In this document: piece by piece, positions 1 to 5,300 of the stretch | How positions within the stretch are numbered: the stretch's first letter is position 1 | Layout: each line of letters opens with the position of its first letter | Origin: Spongiicolonus versatilis | GTDB lineage: Bacteria; Pseudomonadota; Gammaproteobacteria; Arenicellales; Spongiicolonaceae | Assembly (NCBI GenBank): GCA_028286165.1 | Contig: JAPYMU010000145.1 | Coordinates: 1 to 5,300, forward strand | Length of the DNA stretch: 5,300 nucleotides | Direction of reading: 5' to 3' | The notes under the pieces: generated by a model | Seen by the model: only the letters and a program-made list of their open reading frames with translations | What the model was told of the DNA's origin: nothing | Databases searched by the model: none | Position numbers and translations under genes: made by a program

Positions 1-96
1 AAACGCGCGCCGCACCACCGACTCGTTGCCACTGCCGGACACCCGGCGAAGTTTGGCGACTTCGGTTTGGTACTCGAGGAGGTAGGGGTGGGGCAT
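1..96 (-). CDS. N-terminal fragment of an unidentified protein, possibly a restriction-modification methylase/helicase (runs off window)
   Basis: An ATG at 96-94 opens a frame of 32 codons that continues past the window edge without a stop. The visible protein starts MPHPYLLEYQTEVAKLRR and continues with a GSGNES segment and RRAF. It lies on the same strand as the transporter operon, 69 bp after the ATPase stop codon. The upstream codons back to that stop (which is in the same frame) contain no other start codon, so this ATG is the only candidate apart from an internal GTG. No Shine-Dalgarno sequence is visible. From memory of the family, many large type ISP or Eco57I-like N6-adenine methylase/helicase proteins begin with a short helix, then a G-S/T-x-NE segment, then R-x-AF leading into a 'LL..Y' stretch. 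The visible residues fit the first part of that pattern. Thirty-two residues cannot prove function: I am fairly confident a gene starts here, and much less sure what it encodes. Confidence 0.5.
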   Translation of the reverse strand, partial: MPHPYLLEYQTEVAKLRRVSGSGNESVVRRAF

Positions 97-165
97 GGGA
101 AAACGGTGGTTGCAGGGGCCGGGATGGTGGTTTGCGCGTGGAAACGGCGGAACGGAATCCGGAAA
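97..165. other. Short intergenic gap between the ATPase gene and the left-edge gene
   Basis: This 69-bp gap holds no convincing terminator: there is no long stem and no T-run on the coding strand. I also see no good -35/-10 pair or Shine-Dalgarno sequence in it. The left-edge gene could therefore be read from the transporter transcript, but this rests only on an absence of signals. Confidence 0.4.
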
Positions 166-1809
166 TTATGCGGCGCGGCGTTTCTGCAGCAGGGTGTCCA
201 GCCAGTCGGGGTCCATTTCGGGCACCGAGGACAGCAGGAGGTCGGTGTATTCGTGGTGCGGGGGGGTGAGGACTTCCTCCTTTTTGCCGTGCTCCACGAT
301 GCGGCCTTGCAGCATGACCACGATTTCATCGGCGATGGCCTTGACCGTGGCCAGGTCGTGGGTGATGAACAGGTAGGTGATGCCCAGTTCCTCCTGCAAG
401 CGGTGGAGGAGTTTGAGGATTTCCTCGGCCACCAGTTGGTCCAGGGCCGAGGTGACTTCGTCGCAGATAATTAATTCCGGGCGGGCGGCAAGGGCGCGGG
501 CGATGCACACGCGCTGCTTCTGGCCGCCGGACAACTCGGGCGGGTAGCGGTCTTTGAAGTCGTCGCTGAGTTCAATCATCTCCAGCAACTCCTTCACCCT
601 CGCCGCCCGCTCGGCGCCGCGCAGGCCGAAGTAAAAACTCAGCGGGCGGCCGATGACATCGCGGATTTTCTGGCGCGGATTCAGGGCCACATCGGGCATC
701 TGGTAAATCATCTGCAAGTGGCGCAGCAGGTTTTTGTCGCGGCGGCGGCACGCGGCCGGCAACTCCCTGCCGTTAAACAAAATGCGCCCCGCAAACGGCG
801 GCAGCAGGCCGGTGATGGCGCGGGCCAGGGTGGACTTGCCGCTGCCGGATTCGCCGACAATGGCGACGGTGGTTTTGCGGCCGACCTTCAGCGACACCTC
901 CTCCAGCACATTGACCCCGGCGTCGGTGCCGCCGTAGCGCGCCCACACATTGTCCACCTCAAGCACGGTGGCGGATTCGGATTCACCGGCGGCGGACTTG
1001 GCGAAAGTGCGGACGGCGAGCAGGCGGCGGGTGTATTCCTCTTCAGGCGCGGCCAGCATGGCGCGGGCGCCGCCCTCCTCCACGGTGAGGCCGTGGCGCA
1101 AAACCATGATGCGGTCGGCGAGTTGGGCGACCACGGCGAGGTCGTGGGTGATGTAGATGGCGGCGGTGTTGAACTGGCGGACAATGTCCTTGATGGCGGC
1201 CAGCACCTCAATTTGCGTGGTCACATCCAGCGCGGTGGTGGGCTCGTCAAAAACGATGAGGTCGGGCTGGCACGACATGGCCATGGCCACCATGGCGCGC
1301 TGCAACTGGCCGCCGGAGACCTGGTGCGGGTAGCGGAATCCAATCTGGCCGGGGTTCGGCAATTCCAGGCGGCGGTAGATGTCTTTGGCGTTGGCGGCGG
1401 CTTCGGCGTAGCCGAGGATGCCGTGCTGCACCGGGGTTTCGGCGTACTGGTCGATTAAGCGGTGCGCCGGGTTGAACGAGGCGGCGGCGCTCTGCGCCAC
1501 ATATGCGATGCGCGCGCCGCGTACCGCGCGCAATTCGGCCGGCGCGGCGCCGAGAATTTGAATGCCGTCGAAATCAATCTCGCCGCCGCTGATTCTGCAG
1601 CCGGGGCGGGCGTAGCCCATGGCGGCGATGCCGATGGTGGACTTGCCGGCGCCGGATTCGCCGATGAGGCCGAGCACTTCGCCGCGGTCAAGGTGCAAGT
1701 CCACGCCCTTGACAATGGGCAGCCACTGGTCGTCGGTGAAGCCGTCGATGCGCAGGCCGCGCATGGTCAGCAGCCGCCCGCCGCCATTGCCCTTGTGCTC
1801 AGACTTCAT
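166..1809 (-). CDS. Fused dual-domain ABC transporter ATPase, peptide/nickel family (DppD-DppF type)
   Basis: This cytoplasmic ATPase powers the importer. At 547 aa it carries two complete nucleotide-binding domains, where Dpp/Opp systems usually have two separate proteins of about 330 aa. Domain 1 (about 13-265) has Walker A GESGAGKST at 50-58, Q-loop Q106, signature VSGGQLQR at 164-171, Walker B LIVFDEP at 184-190 with catalytic E189, D-loop ALD near 193-195 and switch H222. Domain 2 (about 281-527) has Walker A GESGSGKST at 319-327, Q-loop Q370, signature LSGGQKQR at 427-434, Walker B LIICDEV at 447-452 plus catalytic E451, and switch H484. Both ATP sites therefore look functional. The usual proline after the Walker B glutamate is valine in domain 2. 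The family's HPYT-like segment after each domain is altered to EEEYT (257-260) and HHEYT (518-522). The start overlaps the upstream permease stop by 11 bp with no Shine-Dalgarno sequence, suggesting translational coupling. GsiA/YejF-like proteins share this fused layout, but I cannot assign a substrate. Confidence 0.95.
   Translation of the reverse strand: MKSEHKGNGGGRLLTMRGLRIDGFTDDQWLPIVKGVDLHLDRGEVLGLIGESGAGKSTIGIAAMGYARPGCRISGGEIDFDGIQILGAAPAELRAVRGARIAYVAQSAAASFNPAHRLIDQYAETPVQHGILGYAEAAANAKDIYRRLELPNPGQIGFRYPHQVSGGQLQRAMVAMAMSCQPDLIVFDEPTTALDVTTQIEVLAAIKDIVRQFNTAAIYITHDLAVVAQLADRIMVLRHGLTVEEGGARAMLAAPEEEYTRRLLAVRTFAKSAAGESESATVLEVDNVWARYGGTDAGVNVLEEVSLKVGRKTTVAIVGESGSGKSTLARAITGLLPPFAGRILFNGRELPAACRRRDKNLLRHLQMIYQMPDVALNPRQKIRDVIGRPLSFYFGLRGAERAARVKELLEMIELSDDFKDRYPPELSGGQKQRVCIARALAARPELIICDEVTSALDQLVAEEILKLLHRLQEELGITYLFITHDLATVKAIADEIVVMLQGRIVEHGKKEEVLTPPHHEYTDLLLSSVPEMDPDWLDTLLQKRRAA
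1799..1809 (-). promoter_or_regulatory. 11-bp overlap of permease stop and ATPase start (translational coupling site)
   Basis: The minus-strand sequence ATGAAGTCTGA contains the ATPase start codon and, in another frame, the TGA stop of the DppC-type permease. The 20 bases upstream hold no Shine-Dalgarno match. Re-initiation by ribosomes finishing the permease is the likely way the ATPase is translated, which would keep the two subunits in proportion. Confidence 0.6.
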
Positions 1810-2635
1810 CGCGCAGCCCGCTGGTCTTGCGCAGGAACCAGTCCACCACCAGGTTCACGGCGATGGTGAGGATGGCGATGGCCAGGGCCGGCACCAGCGG
1901 CGTCATGATGCCGTAGGTGATGGCGGCGGCGTTCTCGCGCACCATGCTGCCCCAGTCGGCGGCCGGCGGCTGGATGCCGAGGCCTAAGAAACTAAGCGCG
2001 CTGATGAACAGAAACACAAAACAAAAGCGCAGGCCGAACTCGGCAATCAGCGGCGTCAGCGCGTTGGGCAGAACTTCGCGGCGCATGATCCACCACAGGC
2101 CTTCGCCGCGCAGTTTGGCGACTTCCACGTAGTCCATGACGCTGATGTCCATGGCCAGCGCGCGGCTGATGCGGAACACGCGGGTGGAATCCAGAATGGC
2201 GATGACCACAATCAGCACCGGCACCGAGGTGCCGAGAATGGACAGGACGATGAGCGCGAAGAACAACGTGGGAAAGGCCATGATGATGTCCACGATGCGC
2301 GACAGCAGTTGGTCGGTGACGCCGCCCACCACCGCGGCGAAGAAGCCGGCCGCCATGCCGATGAAAAACGCCAGAAGGGTGATGACGATGGCGATGGTGA
2401 TGGTATTGCGCGCGCCGTACAGCACCCGCGTCCACAAGTCGCGGCCCAGTTGGTCCAGGCCGAGCAACGTGCCGCTCTCCTCCGCCGACGCCCACGGCGC
2501 GGTGATGATGACCTCGGTCTCGGCGTAGGGCGCAATCAGCGGCGCGAATACCGCGCAGAACAGATAAACCAAAATCACCGCCATGCCGGCTTTGGCCGGC
2601 CAGCCGGCTTTGGCGAATTCTTTGAGAAAAAGCAT
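1799..2635 (-). CDS. ABC transporter permease, DppC/OppC type
   Basis: This is the second inner-membrane subunit of the importer; it pairs with the DppB-type permease to form the translocation path. The 278 aa protein is near the usual DppC length. It has an N-terminal membrane segment (about 16-36), then a periplasmic stretch ending in LGLDQLGRDLW (58-68), the family's conserved 'LGTDQLGRD' motif. Five further hydrophobic segments follow at about 78-103, 113-133, 137-150, 200-217 and 241-264. The ATPase-docking EAA loop lies at about 169-192 (YVEVAKLRGEGLWW followed by REVLPNA), with the conserved glycine at 178. The LGLGIQPPAADWG segment (217-229) is the other classic DppC signature. The ATG lies 5 bp after the stop of the upstream permease gene and has no clear Shine-Dalgarno sequence. 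The last 11 bp overlap the ATPase gene. The family call is secure; the transported substrate is unknown. Confidence 0.95.
   Translation of the reverse strand: MLFLKEFAKAGWPAKAGMAVILVYLFCAVFAPLIAPYAETEVIITAPWASAEESGTLLGLDQLGRDLWTRVLYGARNTITIAIVITLLAFFIGMAAGFFAAVVGGVTDQLLSRIVDIIMAFPTLFFALIVLSILGTSVPVLIVVIAILDSTRVFRISRALAMDISVMDYVEVAKLRGEGLWWIMRREVLPNALTPLIAEFGLRFCFVFLFISALSFLGLGIQPPAADWGSMVRENAAAITYGIMTPLVPALAIAILTIAVNLVVDWFLRKTSGLRDEV
2585..2614. repeat. 12-bp direct repeat inside the DppC-type permease gene
   Basis: GCCGGCTTTGGC occurs at 2585-2596 and again at 2603-2614, an 18-bp period. It encodes the repeated AKAG in FAKAGWPAKAGMAV at residues 7-20 of the permease, just before the first membrane segment. 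The period is six codons, so the reading frame is kept. It looks like a small in-frame duplication or a codon coincidence. Confidence 0.6.
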
Positions 2636-2640
2636 GGCGG

Positions 2641-3594
2641 CTACTTGGGATGGCGCAGGCGCGGGTTGCCGATGATGGACAGGATGTCGGCGGTGAGGTT
2701 CAGCAGAATGTAGGTGGCGCCGAAGATCAGCACGCAGGCCTGCACCACCGGCAGGTCGCGCACCCGCACCGAGTCCACCATTAACTGGCCGAGGCCGGGG
2801 TAGACGAACACCACCTCAATGACCACCACCCCCACCACCAGGTAGGCCAGGTTGAGCACAATCACGTTGATGATCGGCGACAGCGCGTTGGGCAGCGCGT
2901 GGTGCACAATGATGCGCGCGGCGGCGACGCCCTTGAGTTGCGCCATTTCAATGAACGGACTCTGCATCAGGTTGACGATGGCGGCGCGCGTCATGCGCAT
3001 CATGTGCGCCACCACCACGAAAGTGAGCGCGGCCACCGGCAGGGTGGACGCGTACAACTGTTTGAGGAGCGGCATGTCCGGGGTGATGTTGGAAATGGCC
3101 GGGAACCAGTTGACCTGCACCGCGAACAGCGCGACCAGAATGTAGCCGATAAGAAATTCGGGCAGCGAAATGAAGCCCAGGGTGACCATGGAGATGGTCT
3201 TGTCGAACAGCGTCTCGCGGTGGAGCGCCGCCAGCACCCCCAGCGCCAGCGCCAGCGGCACCGCCACCACCGCCGCGGCCACGGCGAGGAACAGCGTATT
3301 CAGCAGCCGCTGGCCGATGAGTTCGGAAATCTCGCGCTTGTTGGCCAGCGACGTTCCCATGTCGCCTTGCAGAAAGTTAAACAGCCATTCGCCGTAGCGT
3401 ACATGCAGCGGCCGGTCCAGCCCCAACTCGCGGCGCAATGCGGCCACCGTGTCCGGCGCCGCCGACTGGCCGAGAATGGACTGCGCCAAATCCCCGGGCA
3501 GCACCTCCACGCCCAGGGAAATCAAAACGGTGATGACAAAAAGCGCCAGCAGCCCGAAGCCAAGCCGCTTGGCCACCAGTTGCAGCAGGCCCAT
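2641..3594 (-). CDS. ABC transporter permease, DppB/OppB type
   Basis: This is the first inner-membrane subunit of the importer. The 317 aa length is normal for DppB-like permeases. The N-terminus (LVAKRLGFGLLALFVITVLIS) is a typical membrane segment that follows a short basic cytoplasmic start. After it come LGLDRPLHVRYGEWL (57-71) and GDMGTSL (77-83), which are family motifs of the periplasmic region. Further hydrophobic segments lie at about 98-123, 135-160, 182-200, 240-263 and 283-307. The EAA loop that docks the ATPase is at about 216-239 (EMAQLKGVAAARI, then HHALPNALSP), with conserved G222. The segment EVVFVYPGLGQL (260-271) matches the conserved 'E..F..PGLG' region. The start is 65 bp after the binding-protein stop and just downstream of a strong hairpin. 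The bases before the ATG are pyrimidine-rich with no Shine-Dalgarno sequence, but the family alignment supports this start. The TAG stop is 5 bp before the next permease gene. Confidence 0.95.
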   Translation of the reverse strand: MGLLQLVAKRLGFGLLALFVITVLISLGVEVLPGDLAQSILGQSAAPDTVAALRRELGLDRPLHVRYGEWLFNFLQGDMGTSLANKREISELIGQRLLNTLFLAVAAAVVAVPLALALGVLAALHRETLFDKTISMVTLGFISLPEFLIGYILVALFAVQVNWFPAISNITPDMPLLKQLYASTLPVAALTFVVVAHMMRMTRAAIVNLMQSPFIEMAQLKGVAAARIIVHHALPNALSPIINVIVLNLAYLVVGVVVIEVVFVYPGLGQLMVDSVRVRDLPVVQACVLIFGATYILLNLTADILSIIGNPRLRHPK

Positions 3595-3615
3595 GGGGGA
3601 AACTCAGGAAAAGAA

Positions 3616-3647
3616 CGCCGGCGCCCGCCGTAAAACGGGCGCCGGCG
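3616..3647 (-). terminator. GC-rich hairpin with T-rich tail after the binding-protein gene (attenuator or mRNA-stabilising stem-loop)
   Basis: Bases 3616-3627 and 3636-3647 form a perfect 12-bp inverted repeat, almost all G/C, around an 8-base loop that reads CCGTAAAA on the plus strand. On the minus (coding) strand the stem is followed directly by TTCTTTT, the layout of an intrinsic terminator with an imperfect T-run. It begins 12 bp after the binding-protein stop codon and ends about 21 bp before the next start codon. Because three genes of the same importer follow on the same strand, partial read-through or protection of the upstream mRNA from 3' exonucleases seems more likely than full termination. 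In malE-malF and similar operons, a structure at this place raises binding protein relative to permease. The structure is directly visible; the role is inferred. Confidence 0.75.
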
Positions 3648-3659
3648 CAGGGGCCTTGC

Positions 3660-5240
3660 TCAGGCAAACCACCAGCGCTCGGTGGCGCGGTAGCCGTCCA
3701 TTTCGGCGGTGCCGGAAATGGTGCCGGTGTTGGCGATTTTGTCGCTGACGCCGGAGACGAAGTTGTTGAACAGCGGCACGATGGTGGCGCCCTCGTCCCA
3801 GTGCAGGCGCTGCATCTCCCAGTACATCTCGCGCCGCAACTCCTCGTCCACCTCGGCGCGCGCCTGCAGCAGCAGGCTCTGGAAGCGGTCGTTGTACCAG
3901 TGGTTGTCGTTCCAGTCGGCGCCCTTCTGGTAGGCCACCGTCCACATCTGGTCCTGGGTCGGGCGGCCGCCCCAGAAGCAGAACACCCACGGCTTCTTCA
4001 GCCACACGTTGCTCCAGTAGCCGTCGCTGGACTCGCGCAGCACGTCAATGTTGATGCCGGCCTTGGCGGCGTGCTCTTTGTACAGCACCGCCGCATCCAC
4101 CGCGCCGGAGAAGGCGGCGTCGGCGGTGGACACCTGCACGTCCAGACTGCTGAGGCCGGCCTGCTTCAGGTAGAACTTGGCCTTGTCCGGGTCGTAGGTG
4201 CGCTGCTCCAGCGAGGTGTTGTAGAACGGCTGGTGGCGGGCGATGGGCAGGTCGTTGCCCACCGCGCCGTGGCCGTTGATGATGGTCTTCAGCAGCGCCT
4301 CGCGGTCGATGGCCCAGCGCAGCGCGCGCCGCACGTTGACATCGTTGAACGGCGCCACGTCGGCGAACATGGGAATGGTGTAGTGGCCGGTGCCGGTGAT
4401 GGAAAGCACGTTGATGCCCGGCAGCCGGTCCATCAGGTTGGCGGTTTTGTATTCCACCCGGTTAATGGCGTCCACCTCGCCGGCGCGCAGGGCGTTGCTG
4501 CGGGCGCTGGCGTCCTCAATGGCGGTGATGGCCACCTCGTCAAAGAACGGCCGCCCCTCCTTGTAATAGTTGGGGTTGCGCCGCACCGAGGCGCGCACGC
4601 CAGGCTCAAAGTCGCCGAGGATGAACGGCCCGGTGCCGGTGCCCTGCAGCGGACTCTCATCCTCGGGCCAGACGCCGAGGTGGTAGTCGGTGAGGGTGTA
4701 CGGAAAATCGGCGTTGCCGGTTTTAAGTTTCACCTGCAGCAGCCGCGGGCTGAGGGCGCGCAGACTTTCAATCTGCTCCAGCGGCCCCTTCATCGCCGAG
4801 GTCGAGTCGGGGCGAATGTGGTGGCGCAGCGAGGCCGCCACATCGGCGGCGGTCAGCGTCTTGCCGTTGTGAAACTCAACACCACGGCGGATGACGAAGT
4901 TCCACTCTTTGGCGCCCGGCTTGCCCTCCCAACTTTCCGCCAGGTCGCCCACCAGCGAGCCATCCGGCGCAATCTCGGTGACATTGCTGCGGATGGAGTG
5001 GGTGAGCACCTGCATGAAAAAGTCGGTGATGGTGCCGGGGTCCAGCGTGTCATCGGTAGAACCGCCGGCCAGCCCCAGCCGCAGCCGGCCGCCGCGCTTG
5101 GCGGCAAAAGCCGGGCTTGCGCCGAGCATGGAAAGCGGCGCCGCACCGGCGGCTCCCAATGCCCCGGCTCGCTTCAGAAAATCACGCCGGGAAATTTTCC
5201 CCTGCTGCAGCAGGGTTTCGAGTTGTTTGATTTGAGTCAT
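3660..5240 (-). CDS. Tat-exported solute-binding protein, family 5 (peptide/nickel-type ABC importer)
   Basis: This is the extracytoplasmic receptor that captures the solute and delivers it to the permeases. The 526 aa length is normal for family 5 binding proteins (DppA, OppA, NikA, GsiB). The N-terminus has a twin-arginine motif SRRDFLK (17-23), a hydrophobic Ala/Gly/Leu-rich stretch (about 25-42) and a likely signal peptidase site after AFA (44-46). This points to export in folded form by the Tat pathway. There is no lipobox cysteine, so it should be soluble in the periplasm. Family landmarks in order are LDPGT (66-70), APDGSLVGDLAESWE (91-105), the RRGVEFHNGKTLTAADV segment (118-133), GTGPFIL (202-208), FNDVNVRRALRWAIDRE (298-314) and the C-terminal segment around 486-500. 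The start is fixed by a GAGGAGG ribosome binding site 7 bp upstream. It is the first gene of the operon and is followed by a hairpin. The ligand cannot be deduced from these motifs. Confidence 0.94.
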   Translation of the reverse strand: MTQIKQLETLLQQGKISRRDFLKRAGALGAAGAAPLSMLGASPAFAAKRGGRLRLGLAGGSTDDTLDPGTITDFFMQVLTHSIRSNVTEIAPDGSLVGDLAESWEGKPGAKEWNFVIRRGVEFHNGKTLTAADVAASLRHHIRPDSTSAMKGPLEQIESLRALSPRLLQVKLKTGNADFPYTLTDYHLGVWPEDESPLQGTGTGPFILGDFEPGVRASVRRNPNYYKEGRPFFDEVAITAIEDASARSNALRAGEVDAINRVEYKTANLMDRLPGINVLSITGTGHYTIPMFADVAPFNDVNVRRALRWAIDREALLKTIINGHGAVGNDLPIARHQPFYNTSLEQRTYDPDKAKFYLKQAGLSSLDVQVSTADAAFSGAVDAAVLYKEHAAKAGINIDVLRESSDGYWSNVWLKKPWVFCFWGGRPTQDQMWTVAYQKGADWNDNHWYNDRFQSLLLQARAEVDEELRREMYWEMQRLHWDEGATIVPLFNNFVSGVSDKIANTGTISGTAEMDGYRATERWWFA

Positions 5241-5247
5241 GACAGTT

Positions 5248-5254
5248 CCTCCTC
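5248..5254 (-). promoter_or_regulatory. Strong Shine-Dalgarno site of the binding-protein gene
   Basis: On the minus strand the sequence reads GAGGAGG, then 7 bases (AACTGTC), then the ATG at 5240. This is a near-perfect anti-16S match at optimal spacing and fixes the start of the binding-protein gene. It is the only strong site among the four complete genes, which fits the usual excess of binding protein over permease in such operons. Confidence 0.85.
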
Positions 5255-5270
5255 AAGTTGTGTCACGCCC

Positions 5271-5299
5271 ATCATACTCCCCCGCCCTGCCGTCCGCAA
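5271..5299 (-). promoter_or_regulatory. Candidate sigma70-type promoter of the transporter operon
   Basis: On the minus strand, TTGCGG (5299-5294) is followed after exactly 17 bp by TATGAT (5276-5271). The -10 box differs from TATAAT at one position. The -35 box keeps only the TTG half of TTGACA well. Transcription would start near 5264, giving a leader of about 23 nt that still contains the ribosome binding site. Spacing and position are right, but the -35 is weak and abuts the window edge. I see no clear operator in the short visible region. Confidence 0.5.
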
Positions 5300-5300
5300 C

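Noticed and set aside
97..165. Possible terminator after the ATPase gene
   Set aside because: Only short self-complementary pieces such as TCCGGA are present. No stem of useful length is followed by a T-run on the coding strand.
67..474. Plus-strand open frame spanning the ATPase 3' end and the downstream gap
   Set aside because: It is antisense to both the ATPase C-terminus and the start of the left-edge gene. Its product is a Val/Gly/Asp-rich string with no recognisable motif.
718..1458. Long plus-strand open frame (about 246 codons) opposite the ATPase gene
   Set aside because: It lies entirely antisense to a gene with all ABC ATPase motifs. Its translation is Gly/His/Asp-rich and low in complexity, as expected for the complement of a GC-rich coding strand, and it has no recognisable domain.
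2365..2405. GATGGCGATGGTGATGG-like repetitive tract that might be a microsatellite
   Set aside because: It encodes the Ile/Ala/Val-rich membrane segment (TITIAIVIT) of the permease. The repetition follows from ATC/GCC codon choice and has no regular period.
2899..3633. Long plus-strand open frame (about 244 codons) opposite the DppB-type permease gene
   Set aside because: The translation is His/Gln/Arg-rich with no family features. It is antisense to a clear membrane permease and runs across the intergenic hairpin, so it is a by-product of base composition.
4853..5146. Alternative minus-strand frame of 97 codons within the binding-protein gene
   Set aside because: It overlaps the well-supported binding-protein frame completely and yields an Arg/Pro/Ser-rich product typical of a shifted frame in GC-rich DNA.

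Overview
The window holds one complete minus-strand operon for an ABC importer of the peptide/nickel/opine (Dpp/Opp/Gsi-like) family. In transcription order it encodes a Tat-exported solute-binding protein (5240-3660), a DppB-type permease (3594-2641), a DppC-type permease (2635-1799) and a double ATPase with two fused nucleotide-binding domains (1809-166). A candidate promoter and a strong ribosome binding site precede the first gene at the right edge. At the left edge, 69 bp past the ATPase stop, the first 32 codons of another minus-strand gene are visible (96-1). Its short N-terminus resembles that of large restriction-modification/helicase proteins, but the call is tentative.

The DNA is GC-rich with GC-rich third codon positions. 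The twin-arginine signal peptide, the compact overlapping operon and the fused OppD-OppF-type ATPase suggest a Gram-negative bacterium, most likely a proteobacterium. The sequence does not allow a genus call.

The parts make a complete transporter. The binding protein would be exported folded through Tat and capture the solute outside the inner membrane. The two permeases form the channel, and the fused ATPase supplies both nucleotide-binding domains. The substrate cannot be read from the sequence; peptides, opines, nickel chelates, glutathione and similar solutes are all handled by this family.

Gene spacing suggests graded expression. The binding-protein gene has the only strong Shine-Dalgarno sequence. 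A perfect 12-bp GC hairpin followed by a T-rich run lies just after its stop codon. The three downstream genes have no clear Shine-Dalgarno sequence and are packed 5 bp apart or overlapping by 11 bp. This fits abundant binding protein and scarce membrane components.

I see no RNA gene, insertion sequence, CRISPR array or integrase. Most of the window is an ordinary transporter operon. The places worth a second look are the hairpin after the binding-protein gene and the truncated gene at the left edge.
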